Numbered from the stretch's first letter, positions 52,191 through 62,400 are shown. The stretch is 64,000 nt of DNA from Petropleomorpha daqingensis (GCF_013408985.1 NZ_JACBZT010000001.1:3985197-4049196); one strand, 5' to 3'. Notes: a model not told the origin generated them from the letters alone. A program made the numbers and translations.

Positions 52191-53168
52191 GTGACCGTCG
52201 TCGTCACCGGTTCCATCGCCACCGACCACCTCATGACCTTCCCGGGCACTTTCACGGAGCAGTTCGTGGAGGGCCAGATGGAGAACGTCTCGCTGTCGTT
52301 CCTGGTCGACGACCTGGTGCAGCACCGCGGTGGGGCGGGCGCGAACATGGCGTACGGGATGGGCCTGCTGGGGCTCGCGCCCGTGCTCGTCGGCTCGGTC
52401 GGCAGCGACTTCGCCGACTACGAGGCCTGGCTGTCGCGGCACGGCGTCGACACCGGCAGCGTCCGTTGGTCGGAGCTGAAGCACACCGCGCGCTTCGTGT
52501 GCACCACCGACGCCAAGAACAACCAGATCGCCTCCTTCTACTCGGGGGCGATGTCCGAGGCCGGCGACATCGAGCTGGCCCCCGTGGTCAAGCGGGTCGG
52601 GGCGCCGGAGTACGTCGTCATCGGCCCGAACGACCCGACGGCGATGGTGAGGCACACCGAGGAGTGCCGGCAGCGCGGCTTCCCCTTCGTCGCTGACCCG
52701 AGCCAGCAGCTGGCCTGGGCGGACGGCGGGATGATCCGCGGCCTGGTCGAGGGCGCCGACGTCCTGTTCACCAACGAGTACGAGCACGCGCTGCTGCTGC
52801 AGAAGACCGGCTGGACCGACGCCGAGGTGCTCGCCCGCGTCGGCACCTGGGTGACCACCCGGGCGGCCGACGGGGTGCGCGTGGAGGCCGCCGGCCGGGA
52901 CCCGATCCACGTGATCGCGGTCCCGGAGACCAAGCCGGTCGAGCCCACCGGCGGCGGCGACGCGCTGCGGGCCGGCGTGATCGCCGGGCTGACCTGGGGG
53001 CTGTCGATCGAGCGGGCCACCCAGCTGGGCTCGGCGGTCGCCACCGAGGCGGTCGAGGTCATCGGCACGCAGGAGTACGACATCCTCCGCGAGCCGTTCC
53101 TGCACCGGTTCGCCGACGCCTTCGGCCCCGACGCCGCCGCCGAGATCGCCGAGCACCTCCCGAAGTAG
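52191..53168 (+). CDS. adoK: Adenosine kinase / PfkB family carbohydrate kinase (Rv2202c type)
   Basis: Phosphorylates adenosine (or a sugar) with ATP. The 325-residue protein matches M. tuberculosis AdoK (Rv2202c): VTGSIATDHLMTFPG, VSLSFLVDDLVQHRGG, AHTARFVCTTD-like strand and the catalytic PTGGGDALRAG with its aspartate. GTG 52191 follows a strong ribosome binding site (AGGGAGGG). A hairpin terminator at 53173 ends the gene. Confidence 0.88.
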   Translation: MTVVVTGSIATDHLMTFPGTFTEQFVEGQMENVSLSFLVDDLVQHRGGAGANMAYGMGLLGLAPVLVGSVGSDFADYEAWLSRHGVDTGSVRWSELKHTARFVCTTDAKNNQIASFYSGAMSEAGDIELAPVVKRVGAPEYVVIGPNDPTAMVRHTEECRQRGFPFVADPSQQLAWADGGMIRGLVEGADVLFTNEYEHALLLQKTGWTDAEVLARVGTWVTTRAADGVRVEAAGRDPIHVIAVPETKPVEPTGGGDALRAGVIAGLTWGLSIERATQLGSAVATEAVEVIGTQEYDILREPFLHRFADAFGPDAAAEIAEHLPK

Positions 53169-53172
53169 CGGT

Positions 53173-53210
53173 GGAGTGCCAGGGCGCGGAATCCGCGCCC
53201 GTGGCACTCC
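53173..53210. terminator. Hairpin between adoK and the flavin reductase gene
   Basis: GGAGTGCCA-G-GGCGCGG pairs with CCGCGCC-CG-TGGCACTCC around AAT, with one bulge. It separates convergent genes, as a two-way terminator would. Confidence 0.65.
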
Positions 53211-53214
53211 GCAC

Positions 53215-53862
53215 CTACCCGCCGCGGAGGCGCTCGCCGATGCTCGGGTCCTCGCTCCACGTGCCGTAGGGGATCCGCGGGATCTCGAGGATCTCGCCGA
53301 GCGTCGTCCACTCGTTGCCGCCGAGCCGGGCGACCGGGTCGAGGTGCTCGATGCGCGGCCGGCCGTCGCGGACCGCCGACTCCCAGGCGGTCACCGCCAG
53401 CACCCGGCCGAACACCACCCAGCAGTCGCCGAGCTTGATCGTCGAGTGCAGCGTGCACTCGATGCTGACCGGCGACTGCGCCACCCGCTTGGCCGCCACC
53501 TTGTCGCTGGGCTCCAGCACGACGCCGGTGTGCTCGGCCTCGCTCTGGTCGGGCGGGAAGTCGGTGGCCGTGGCGTTGATCTGCTCGAACAGCGCCCGCG
53601 GGGTGAGGTTGACCGTGAACTCGCCGGTGGCCTCGGCGTTGTTCAGCGAGTCCTTGCGGCCGACCGACGTGAACTGCACGATCGGCGGCTTCACGCAGGA
53701 CACCGTGTAGAAGGAGTGCGGCGCCAGGTTGTCCACGCCGTCGGCCGAGCGGCTGCACACCCAGGCGATCGGGCGGGGCACCACGACCGAGTTGAGGATC
53801 CGGTAGAAGTCCCGCGACCTCATGTCGTCGGGATCGAAGCGCACGCGCGCGGGCGAGGTCAC
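53215..53862 (-). CDS. Flavin reductase-like FMN-binding protein
   Basis: A 215-residue protein of the flavin reductase-like family with a split-barrel FMN fold. Visible are FYRILNSVVVPRPIAWVCSR and the cofactor stretch LAPHSFYTVSCVKPPIVQF. It overlaps the glycosyltransferase gene by GTGA and is the last gene of the second carotenoid operon. A link to a pigment step is possible but not shown. Confidence 0.82.
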   Translation of the reverse strand: MTSPARVRFDPDDMRSRDFYRILNSVVVPRPIAWVCSRSADGVDNLAPHSFYTVSCVKPPIVQFTSVGRKDSLNNAEATGEFTVNLTPRALFEQINATATDFPPDQSEAEHTGVVLEPSDKVAAKRVAQSPVSIECTLHSTIKLGDCWVVFGRVLAVTAWESAVRDGRPRIEHLDPVARLGGNEWTTLGEILEIPRIPYGTWSEDPSIGERLRGG

Positions 53863-54989
53863 CGGCCCATCGTCGTCGGCCCGGGTGTTCCCGGCGCGGG
53901 CAGGGTCCGGCCACGCCAGGTGAGGGTGCCGCGGCGGTGGCCGCGGACCGAGCGGACCACCAGCGCGTCGAGCACCAGCAGCGAGACGGGGTGCGCCAGC
54001 GCGTCGGGCCAGGGCCGGCTCCCCGTGCGGACGGCGACGACGGCGCGCCCGGCCACCCCGGCGGCGTAGCCGAGCAGCCCCGCGCGCGACCCCCGCAGCG
54101 CGGCGAGCGCCGGGACGACGCCGACCGCGGTCAGCGCGGCCGCCGCGGCGAGGGTTCCCGCCGGCGAGCCGACTGTGGCCCAGAGCGACTTCGTGTAGCC
54201 GTCGCGCAGCGCGGGCCAGCCGTCGTACATCCGGCAGGCCGCCAGCCGCGACCCGTCGACCGGCCCGCCCCGGCCGCCGGCGCGCTTGACCGCCCGCAGC
54301 AGCGCGAGGTCCTCCAGCACCTCGCCGGCGACGGCCGCGTGCCCGCCGGCCCTGCGGTAGGCGGCGGTGCGGACGACGAGGAACTGCCCGTTCGCGGCGG
54401 CGAGCGATGGCCGCGGCGAGCACTCGGCCAGCCGCACCGGCAGCGTGGTCGCCCACAGCCACGGCGACAGCGGCTGCACCAGCCGCTCGGCGAGGCTGCC
54501 GGTCAGCGGCCGCGGCCACGGGGAGACCAGGTCGAGGTCGTGCGCGTCGAGCACGGCCACGGCGGCGGCGACCGCGTCCGGCCACAGCCGCACGTCGGCG
54601 TCGACGAAGACGAGGACGCCGTCGTCCGCCCGGGCGGCGCCGACCGCGCAGGCGTGCGGCTTGCCCAGCCACCCCGGCGGCGGGGCACCGGCCTCGACCA
54701 GCGTGACGCGGTCGTCGGCGAAGGCCAGCACCGCCTCGCGCGTGCCGTCGGTGGAGCCGTCGTCGACGACCACCACCCGCAGGCCGGGCACGCCGCGCTG
54801 GTCGAGGACCGCGGCCAGGCACGCACCGACCTGCCCGACCTCGTCGCGCACCGGCAGGACGACGGTCACCGGCCGGTCGACCGGTGGCGGCGCCGCGGGC
54901 GGCCGGCGGAGCAGGGCCGTGTTCAGCGCCGCGTGGGCCGCGCCGGCCACCGAGGCGGCCGCGAGCAGCCGCACGATCCGGCCGCTCAC
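53859..54989 (-). CDS. Family 2 glycosyltransferase, probably carotenoid-specific (CruG/CrtQ-like)
   Basis: A 376-residue membrane GT2 enzyme. The donor site is in VVVDDGSTDGTREAVLAF, the metal-binding aspartates in VFVDADVRLW, and the acceptor region in GEVLEDLALLRAVK. Hydrophobic segments flank the domain. It overlaps cruF and the flavin reductase gene by 4 bp each, so its acceptor is probably the hydroxyl added by CruF. Confidence 0.83.
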   Translation of the reverse strand: MSGRIVRLLAAASVAGAAHAALNTALLRRPPAAPPPVDRPVTVVLPVRDEVGQVGACLAAVLDQRGVPGLRVVVVDDGSTDGTREAVLAFADDRVTLVEAGAPPPGWLGKPHACAVGAARADDGVLVFVDADVRLWPDAVAAAVAVLDAHDLDLVSPWPRPLTGSLAERLVQPLSPWLWATTLPVRLAECSPRPSLAAANGQFLVVRTAAYRRAGGHAAVAGEVLEDLALLRAVKRAGGRGGPVDGSRLAACRMYDGWPALRDGYTKSLWATVGSPAGTLAAAAALTAVGVVPALAALRGSRAGLLGYAAGVAGRAVVAVRTGSRPWPDALAHPVSLLVLDALVVRSVRGHRRGTLTWRGRTLPAPGTPGPTTMGR

Positions 54990-55735
54990 ACGCGCGTCCG
55001 GTGCCGGACGGCGAGCGCGACGAGCACCGGCACGGCGAGCGCCACGCCCCACGCGGCGGAGCCGGGCAGCCCGAGCCAGCCGGCGTGGGCCAGCGCGCCA
55101 CCGAGGGTCATCCAGCCGAGGACCAGCAGCGGCGCGGCGTCGCCGATGCGCGGTGCGGTCGCGGTCCGGGCGACCAGCACCTCGAGCAGGGTCATGAGCA
55201 GCGCGCCGGCGAGCAGCCACCCGCCGAGGTTGGTCAGCGGGACCGTGCCGATGCCGGGCAGTCCCGGTCGGGGGTGCGCCCAGGTCCAGTAGCCGGCCTG
55301 CACCATCTGCGGGTCGAGGACGACGTCCCACGCGGCGAACACGGCAGCCGCGACGGCCACCCGCGCGGCCGGACGGCCGGCCAGGCGTGCGGCCAGCACC
55401 CAGCTGGGCCAGGCCATCATCAGCCAGGCCAGGGGCACGAGGAACGGCACGCCGAGCAGCCGCGGGCCGAGCACGTCGCCGTAGCGGTACTCGCCGTACG
55501 GGAAGCCGGTGGCCAGCCCGATCGCCTCGACGACGACGGCGGTGCCGCCCACCAGCAGCAGGACCCCGACGCCGGTCCGCCGGCCGCGGCTGATGCCGGC
55601 GTGGGTGACCGAGACCGCGGCGCCGAGCAGCACGATCGCCCAGGTCACCGCGTCGCGGGCGCCGCCGTCGGTGAGCGGGTAGGCGATCGCGGCGAGCACG
55701 AGCAGCCCGGCCAGCGCGAGCGGGACGCGCCTCAC
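54986..55735 (-). CDS. cruF: Carotenoid 1,2-hydratase, CruF type
   Basis: A 249-residue integral membrane protein of the CruF (DUF422) family that adds water to the linear end of a carotenoid. Conserved pieces include VVEAIGLATGFPYGEYRYGD, LGVPFLVPLAWLMMAWPSWV and AWDVVLDPQMVQAGYWTW. Seven or eight hydrophobic helices are visible. It overlaps crtO and the glycosyltransferase by 4 bp each. Confidence 0.85.
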   Translation of the reverse strand: MRRVPLALAGLLVLAAIAYPLTDGGARDAVTWAIVLLGAAVSVTHAGISRGRRTGVGVLLLVGGTAVVVEAIGLATGFPYGEYRYGDVLGPRLLGVPFLVPLAWLMMAWPSWVLAARLAGRPAARVAVAAAVFAAWDVVLDPQMVQAGYWTWAHPRPGLPGIGTVPLTNLGGWLLAGALLMTLLEVLVARTATAPRIGDAAPLLVLGWMTLGGALAHAGWLGLPGSAAWGVALAVPVLVALAVRHRTRV

Positions 55736-57291
55736 GCCCGCCGCCACCGCCGTCGCCGGTCGGCCAGCACCAGCCGGGCCGCCGTCCGCCCCGAGTTGCC
55801 CGACACCCCGCCGCCGGGGTGCGTGGAGGCGCCGGCCAGGTACAGCCCGCGCAGGCCGGGGACCCGCTGGCCGGCCAGCGCCGGCGTCGGCCGGAACGCG
55901 AACATGCTGGCCAGCCCCATCTCCACGTGCATCACGTTGCCACGGGGCAGCACCAGCTCCCGCTCCAGCGCGAGCGGCGTCTGCACGTACCTGTCGACGA
56001 CCGAGGCGGCGAACCCGGGCGCGAACCGGTCGACCGCGGCGAGCAGCCGGTCGGCCTCGGCGTCGGCCAGCGCGTCCCAGTCGCCGTCCTTCGTCTCGTA
56101 CGGGTACCACTGCCCCCAGACGGTGACCACGTGCCGGCCTTCCGGCGCGAGGGTGTCGTCGGATGCGGAGAAGCACATCGCGAGCGGCACCGGCACGCGC
56201 GGCAGCCGGCCGGCCTGCCAGTCGCCGTGCGCGGCGGCCAGCTCGGCGCGGTCGGTGCACAGCAGCTGCAGCCCGCCCAGCGCCTCGGGTCCGGCGCCGG
56301 GGTAGGACGGCGGCGCGTCGGTGAGCGCGCGGACGACCAGGCCGAAGCCGTTGCCCAGCGGCGGACGGGCGTCGGCCAGGGCCGGGGGAGCGGCGTCGCC
56401 GGCCAGCTCGCGGGTGGCCAGCACGTGGCAGGCGGCGACGACGGTGCCGGCCGCGATCCGCCGTCCGGACGCCGTCTGCACCCCGGTGACCCGGCCGCCG
56501 TCGGTGAGCAGCGCGACGGCGGGGTCGCCCAGGGTGACCCGACCGCCGTCGGCCTCCAGCCGTCGCCGCAGCGCGGCGGTGAGCGCCCCCGAGCCGCCGA
56601 CCGGATGCCCGGGCGGGACGTCGTGCAGCAGCGCCACCCAGCCGACCATCGCCGCCGTCCCGGGCTCGGACATCGCCGGGCCTGACTGCGCGCCGAACCA
56701 GGCCAGCGCCGCCTTGAGCCGTTCGCTCTCGAACCAGCGGTCCAGCAGCGCGTCGCCCGAGCCGAGGAAGTCGACGGCCAGCTCCCCACCGGGGGTGCGC
56801 GGGCGGCCGTTGCGCGGGGCGCCGAGCGGCCAGAACGCCCGCAGCAGCGGGCCGGCGGTGGGCCGGGCGGCGAACGACCTGGCGACGGCGCGGCCGCGCG
56901 GGGCCCAGACCTCGACGAAGCGGCGGTAGGCCGCGGCGTCGGCGGCGCCGCAGGCCTGCTCGATCGAGGCGCAGGTGGCGTCGAGGTCCTTGGAGAAGAC
57001 CAGCGGCGGTTCTCCGGGCGGGCCGGGCGCGAAGCCCCACGGGTCGCAGTCGACGTAGCGCAGCCCGTGCGCGGCCAGGTCGAGCTCCTCGACGATCCCG
57101 CTGTGCCGGATGATCACGTGCGCGCTGGAGCCCCGGTCGACCCGCACGCCGGGCCAGCGCTCGACGGTGGAGACGGCGCCGCCGAGGACCTCGTCGCGCT
57201 CGACCACCTCCACCGACAGGCCGGCGCGGGCCAGGTAGCAGGCGGCGACCAGGCCGTTGTGGCCGGAGCCGACGACGACGGCGTCGGTCAC
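55732..57291 (-). CDS. crtO: CrtO-like carotenoid ketolase/oxidoreductase
   Basis: A 519-residue FAD enzyme related to phytoene desaturases. It has the start DAVVVGSGHNGLVAACYLAR and ends with the CrtO-type region YLAGASTHPGGGVSGNSGRT. Internal features such as GNVMHVEMGLASMFAFRPTP fit the CrtO/CrtI-like family. The likely role is C4-ketolation of the beta-ring made by CrtYcd, but other CrtO-like enzymes are desaturases or act on aldehydes. GTG 57291 lies 8 nt after the GNAT gene. Confidence 0.85.
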   Translation of the reverse strand: MTDAVVVGSGHNGLVAACYLARAGLSVEVVERDEVLGGAVSTVERWPGVRVDRGSSAHVIIRHSGIVEELDLAAHGLRYVDCDPWGFAPGPPGEPPLVFSKDLDATCASIEQACGAADAAAYRRFVEVWAPRGRAVARSFAARPTAGPLLRAFWPLGAPRNGRPRTPGGELAVDFLGSGDALLDRWFESERLKAALAWFGAQSGPAMSEPGTAAMVGWVALLHDVPPGHPVGGSGALTAALRRRLEADGGRVTLGDPAVALLTDGGRVTGVQTASGRRIAAGTVVAACHVLATRELAGDAAPPALADARPPLGNGFGLVVRALTDAPPSYPGAGPEALGGLQLLCTDRAELAAAHGDWQAGRLPRVPVPLAMCFSASDDTLAPEGRHVVTVWGQWYPYETKDGDWDALADAEADRLLAAVDRFAPGFAASVVDRYVQTPLALERELVLPRGNVMHVEMGLASMFAFRPTPALAGQRVPGLRGLYLAGASTHPGGGVSGNSGRTAARLVLADRRRRWRRA

Positions 57292-57299
57292 TCCGGCGC

Positions 57300-57869
57300 T
57301 CAGGCGCCGGGCTGCAGCGGCAGGCGGGCGCCGAGGATGGCGAAGGGCCGCGAGTCGCCGGGGAAGTGGTGCCCGCGCGCGAGGTCGACGAACCCGTCGG
57401 CGTGGTACAGCCGGAAGGCCTTGGTGTCGGCGTCCGGGGTGGACAGCAGCGCCGCCGGGTGCGGCACGTCGGCCACGAGCGCGTGCAGCAGCTGGCGGCC
57501 GAGGCCACGGCTCTGGTGATCGGGGTGCACGTGCAGCTCGCAGACCTCGAACGCGCCGGGTAGCCACCGCTTCGCCGTCCGCCGGTCCAGCGCGGCGCGC
57601 ACCTGGTCGTGCCACCACTGACCCGGGGCGACGACGTAGCCGTAGCCGAAGCCGACCAGCTCCTCGCCGTCCGGCGTCGCGGCGAACGCACCCACGGCGC
57701 GGAAGCCGGGCCGCTCGGTGTGCTGCATCGCGTAGCCGTAGCGGCCGGCGACGACCGAGGAGTCGTAGCCCATCGCCAGGCCGTAGATGGCGAGGGCCTC
57801 GTGCATGTGGTCGCGGATCCACGGCACGGGCAGTTCGACGACCCGCACCGCGGGCCGGGTTCCTGTCAC
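57300..57869 (-). CDS. GNAT family N-acetyltransferase
   Basis: A 189-residue acetyltransferase fold protein with the core CELHVHPDHQSRGLGRQLLH (acetyl-CoA loop) and the final strands AFRLYHADGFVDLARG. It overlaps the YbaK-like gene by GTGA and is followed 8 nt later by crtO. Substrate unknown. Confidence 0.83.
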   Translation of the reverse strand: MTGTRPAVRVVELPVPWIRDHMHEALAIYGLAMGYDSSVVAGRYGYAMQHTERPGFRAVGAFAATPDGEELVGFGYGYVVAPGQWWHDQVRAALDRRTAKRWLPGAFEVCELHVHPDHQSRGLGRQLLHALVADVPHPAALLSTPDADTKAFRLYHADGFVDLARGHHFPGDSRPFAILGARLPLQPGA

Positions 57870-58396
57870 GGGCCGACCGCCTCCTCGACGTCGGGGGAGG
57901 AGCCGTCGGGGATCGGGCTGCCGCCGACCTCGGCCGCCGTCCCGGCGGTCAGCCGGAGCAGCTCCTCGTAGCTGGTGGGGAAGACCGCCGAGGGGTGGCC
58001 GGCGGAGGCCCAGACGCGCTCGTACCGGGCCAGTTCCACGTCGACCAGGGTGCCGATCGGCTCCGGGTGGCCGATCGGGGCCACGCCGCCGATCGGCTGG
58101 CCGGTGTGCTCGCGGACGAAGTCGGCAGCGGCCCGCCGCACCCGCTGGACGCCGAGCAGGCCGGCCACCTGGACCTCGTCGACTCGGTGCCCGCCGCTGG
58201 TGAGCACCAGCAGCGGCTCGCCGTCGACGTCGAAGACCAGGCTGTTGGCGATCGCGCCGACGGGGACGCCGAGCTGGGCGGCGGCCTCGGCAGCGGTGCG
58301 GGCGCTGCCGGTCAGCTCGCGCACCTGCCCGGACGCGCCCGAGGCGGCCAGCAGGTCGGCCACTTCGGCGACCCGTGGGTGCGCGGGACGGGTCAT
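57866..58396 (-). CDS. YbaK/prolyl-tRNA deacylase family protein
   Basis: A 176-residue YbaK/EbsC-fold protein that removes mischarged amino acids from tRNA. Features are the lysine-poor AAQLGVPVGAIANSLVFDVD strand and the GGVAPIGHPEPIGTLVDVEL motif with the GxxPP-like turn. ATG 58396 was chosen as the first good start. It leads the operon that includes the GNAT and second carotenoid genes. Confidence 0.82.
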   Translation of the reverse strand: MTRPAHPRVAEVADLLAASGASGQVRELTGSARTAAEAAAQLGVPVGAIANSLVFDVDGEPLLVLTSGGHRVDEVQVAGLLGVQRVRRAAADFVREHTGQPIGGVAPIGHPEPIGTLVDVELARYERVWASAGHPSAVFPTSYEELLRLTAGTAAEVGGSPIPDGSSPDVEEAVGP

Positions 58397-58453
58397 GCCG
58401 GGAATCCTGCCACCGGCCCGGTTCGCTCGGCACGCCGCGGCACGGCGCAGCAC

Positions 58454-58508
58454 TTGACGGGCCGCCCCGGGTCGGGTCTACTTCTCCGTGTTCGAACACG
58501 CGTTCGAA
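58454..58508 (+). promoter_or_regulatory. SOS promoter with LexA box
   Basis: TTGACG (58454-58459) and TCTACT (58477-58482) are 17 bp apart, a good sigma-70-type promoter. The LexA box TTCGAAC-ACGC-GTTCGAA (58491-58508) has perfect 7-bp arms matching the actinobacterial consensus TCGAAC-N4-GTTCGA. It overlaps the expected transcript start. A weaker half-site, GTTCG, lies near 58517. It controls the operon starting at 58623. Confidence 0.82.
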
Positions 58509-58622
58509 CCGAGCTCGTTCGACACAGGCGGAGCGTCAGCGCAGCCGACCCCCGCCGTTCTCGGGTCCCTTCCCCGCCCGGGGCGGTGGGCCGGCGGCGG
58601 GGCCAGGACAGGGGAGTGTGCC

Positions 58623-58970
58623 ATGAGCCGGGTGCTCGGTGCGGCTGGGATCGGTGAGCGGACCCGGCCCGGCGAGGAGGTGCAGGTCGAGCGCGGCCCG
58701 CTCGGCCCGGCACAGTTCTGGCGCGGATCGTCGCGCTACGTCGTGGGCGAGCTGCTCGACTCCTGGGTGGAGACCGCGCCGTGGTGGCAGCAGCACGCCG
58801 CGTCGGCCGCCTCCGGGGGCGGCGCCTCGGCCGAGCTGGTCGCCACCCGCGAGGTGTGGCGGGTGGAGGCGGTGCGGGCCGGCCGGTCGCGGATGAGCTT
58901 CGCCGGCGTCTACGACCTGTCCTGGGACGCCGCCGGCAACCGCTGGTGGCTCGTGCGGGTGCACGACTGA
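58623..58970 (+). CDS. DUF6504 family protein
   Basis: A 115-residue protein. Key region: GPAQFWRGSSRYVVGELLDS and the end RWWLVRVHD. In other actinobacteria, from memory, this domain occurs next to or fused with Y-family DNA polymerases. It is first in the SOS operon, with GGGGAG about eight nt before ATG 58623. It overlaps the HEPN gene by one base (TGATG). Function unknown. Confidence 0.8.
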   Translation: MSRVLGAAGIGERTRPGEEVQVERGPLGPAQFWRGSSRYVVGELLDSWVETAPWWQQHAASAASGGGASAELVATREVWRVEAVRAGRSRMSFAGVYDLSWDAAGNRWWLVRVHD

Positions 58971-59458
58971 TGGGCGCCGCACGAGCCATGCCTGCCGACC
59001 AGCTGCCCCTCCCGCCGCCCTTGCCCCCGGCGGCGGCCCAGCTGCTCGACCAGGCCCACCGGGCGCTGGCGGAGGCCGCGGCCTGCACCGACGACCCCCG
59101 GCGTCGGTACGCCACCGCCCACCTCGGCGCGCTGCGCGGGGCGGCCGCGGTGCTGGCCGCGCGCACCCGTCCGGAGACCGGCCGGCGCCGGCCGCGCAGC
59201 GCCTGGGTGCTGCTCGGCTCGGTCGCGCCCGAGCTGGGGGAGTGGGCCACCTTCTTCGCGGCCGGCGCCGCCAAGCGGGCCGCGGCCGAGGCCGGGCTCT
59301 CCCGCGCGGTCACCGAGCGGGAGGCCGACGACCTGGTCCGCGACGTCGGCGCGTTCCTCACCGTGGTCGAGCACAGCCTCGGCCTCTCCGTTCCCGAGCC
59401 GGTCCGGCCGGCCGCCCCCCGTCCACGGGTGGTCGGCGGCACCGACCACCGAAAGTGA
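58970..59458 (+). CDS. SAV_6107-like HEPN domain protein
   Basis: A 162-residue helical protein of the SAV_6107 HEPN type. HEPN features include AAAQLLDQAHRALAEAAACT, RYATAHLGALRGAAAVLAAR and the RPRSAWVLLGSVAPELGEW region. HEPN domains are often RNases or helpers. It lies between DUF6504 and dnaE2, overlapping both, so it is made with the SOS polymerase. ATG 58970 or ATG 58988 may be the start. Confidence 0.78.
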   Translation: MGAARAMPADQLPLPPPLPPAAAQLLDQAHRALAEAAACTDDPRRRYATAHLGALRGAAAVLAARTRPETGRRRPRSAWVLLGSVAPELGEWATFFAAGAAKRAAAEAGLSRAVTEREADDLVRDVGAFLTVVEHSLGLSVPEPVRPAAPRPRVVGGTDHRK

Positions 59459-62400
59459 GCGGCGACCCCTTCGTCCACCTCCACGTCGCCTCGGGCTACT
59501 CCATGCAGTACGGCGCGAACCATCCCGCCGATCTCGTGGCCCGGGCTGCCGAGCACGGCATGCCGGCGCTCGCGCTGACCGACCGCGACGGCCTCTACGG
59601 CGCGGTCAAGTTCGCGCTCGCCTGCCGTGCGGCGGGGGTGCGACCGATCTTCGGGGTGGACCTCGCGATGGCGCCGGCCGTCGACTCCGCGCTGCCGCGC
59701 CCGCTGGGCCGGGCACTGGGAGAGCGGCCGGTCCGCCGGGTGCCCGCGCGGGGCGGCGCCAGCGTCGACCCGCGGCTGCCGCGGGTCACCTTCCTCGCCC
59801 GCGATGGCGAGGGCTGGCGTTCGCTGTGCCGGCTGACCAGCGCGACCCACCTGCGCGGCACCCGCGGTGAGCCGGTCAGCTCGCTGGCGCTGGCCGCCGA
59901 GCACGCCCCCGGGCTGGTCGCGCTGCTCGGCCCCGACTCCCCGGTCGGGCGGGCGCTCGCCGAGGGCCGGGCCGACGCGGCCGCTGCGGCGCTGGACGCC
60001 TGGCGGGCGGTCTTCGGCCCCGGCCGGCTGGCGGTCGAGCTGGTGCACCACCGCGGCCGGGGCGACCGGGCCCGGGCGGCGGCCCTGCTGCGCTTCGCCA
60101 CCGAGCAGCAGGTGCCCGTGGTGCTCAGCAACGCCGTCCGCTACGTCGACGCCCTCGACGCGCCCACCGCCGACGTGCTCGACGCGTCCCGCCGGCTGGT
60201 CGCGCTCGACCTGCGGCACGTCGACCGGCGCACCGCCGAGGGCTACCTGAAGTCGGGCAAGGAGATGGCCCAGGTCGCCGAGGACCTCGTCGGCCCCGAC
60301 CGCGACGCGGCGCTGCGGCTGCTGGAGGGCACCGCCCGGCTGGCCGAGCAGTGCGTCGTCGACGTCACCGCCGACCTCGGCATCGGCACCGTCCGCTATC
60401 CCGAGCTGGAGGTGGTGACCACCCCGGCCGAGCGGGAGCTGAGCCCCTCGCAGGTGCTGCGCGCCCGGTGCGAGGCCGGGCTCGGCCGGCGCGGCATGGC
60501 GCTCACCGAGCGGGTCCGAGTGCGCCTGGACGAGGAGCTGACGGTCATCGACTCCCTCGGCTACCCGTCGTACTTCCTCACCGTCGCCGACGTGGTCGAG
60601 CTCATCAAGGGGCTGCGGGTGCGGGCGGCGGCCCGCGGCTCCGGCGCCGGCAGCCTGGTCACCTACCTGCTCGGCATCTCCGACGTCGACCCGATCCGAT
60701 ACGGGCTGCTGATGGAGCGGTTCCTCTCGCCGCTGCGCCACCAGCTGCCCGACATCGACATCGACGTGGAGTCCGCCCGGCGGATGGAGGTCTACGACGC
60801 CGTCCTCGAGCGCTTCGGCGCCCACCGGGTCAGCTGCATCTCGATGATGGACACCTACCGGGTGCGGCACGCGATCCGCGACGTCGGCGCCGCGCTGGGC
60901 ATGCCGATCGCCGAGGTCGACGCCATCGCCAAGGCGTTCCCGCACATCCGGGCCAACCAGGTGCACGAGGCGCTGCGCGACCTGCCGGAGCTGCAGGCCA
61001 GCCGGTACGGGTCCAAGCGGGCCGGCGGCAACGGCGACCTCGACCTCATGTTCGACCTGGTCGCCCGGCTCGACGGGCTGCCCCGGCACATCGCGCTGCA
61101 CCCGTGCGGGGTGCTGCTCTCCGACGCCACGCTGCTCGACCGCACCCCGGTGGAGAGCAGCTTCCTGGGCTACCCGATGAGCCAGTTCGACAAGGACGAC
61201 GTCGAGGAGCTCGGGCTGCTCAAGCTCGACCTGCTCGGCATCCGGATGCAGTCGGCGATCGCGCACGCCCTCGGCGAGATCGAGCGGGTCGACGGCGAGA
61301 CGGTGGACATCGACGCGATCCCGCGCGACGACCCGACCACGTTCGAGCTGATCCGCAGCACCCGCACGCTGGGCATGTTCCAGATCGAGTCGCCGGGGCA
61401 GCGGGAGCTGGTCGGCAAGTTCGGCCCGGAGACGTTCGAAGACATCGTCATCGACATCTCGCTGTTCCGGCCCGGACCGGTGAAGAGCGACATGGTCACC
61501 CCGTTCCTCATGGCCCGGAACGGCTGGCGCGAGCCGGAGTACCCGCACCCCGACCTCGAGTTCGCCCTGGAGCAGACCGCCGGCGTCGTCGTCTTCCACG
61601 AGCAGGTGCTGCAGATCGTCGCGCGGATGACCGGGGTGAGCCTGGCCGAGGCCGACGAGGTGCGCCGGGCGCTGGGAGAGAAGGACGCCCATGCGGAGGT
61701 GCGGGCCTGGTTCGTGCCGCAGGTGCTCGAGGCCGGCTACCCGGTCGAGGTCGCCGAGCGGGTGTGGCAGGTGCTGGCCGCCTTCGGCTCGTTCGGCTTC
61801 TGCAAGGCCCACGCCGCGGCGTTCGCGCTGCCCACCTACCAGTCGGCGTGGCTCAAGGCGCACCACCCGGCGGCCTTCCTCGCCGGGGTGCTCACCCACG
61901 ACCCCGGCATGTACCCGAAGCGGCTGATCCTCGACGACGCCCGCAACTTCGGCATCCGCGTGCTCGGCCTCGACGTCAACGCCTCGTCCGACACCTACCG
62001 GGTGGAGGGGGTCGAGGACGACGACGGGATCGTCCGGCCGCGCCCGGAGTGGATGCCGGCGTCGATGCCCGAGCCGTCGCGCTACGGCATCCGGCTGGCG
62101 CTGGCCGACGTCAAGGGCATCTCGGACGACGAGGTGGGCCGGATCGTCGACGGGCAGCCCTACCGGTCGCTGGCCGACTTCTGGCAGCGGGCCTCGGTGT
62201 CCCGCCCGGTGGTGGAGCGGCTGGTGCTCGCCGGCGGCTTCGACTCCCTCTACGGCTTCGGGCTGCGCGACCGGGAGGCCGGCCGGCCGTCCCGGCGGCG
62301 CCACCAGGTCAACCGCCGCGACCTGCTGCTGCAGATCGGCGAGCTGGACCGGTGGACCCGCAGCGGCGCCCGGGCGGGCTCCCGCGGCCAGCTCAGCCTC

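Noticed and set aside
58509-58525. Second LexA box after the first (GAGCTCGTTCGAC)
   Set aside because: Only one half-site, GTTCG, matches; the other arm does not.
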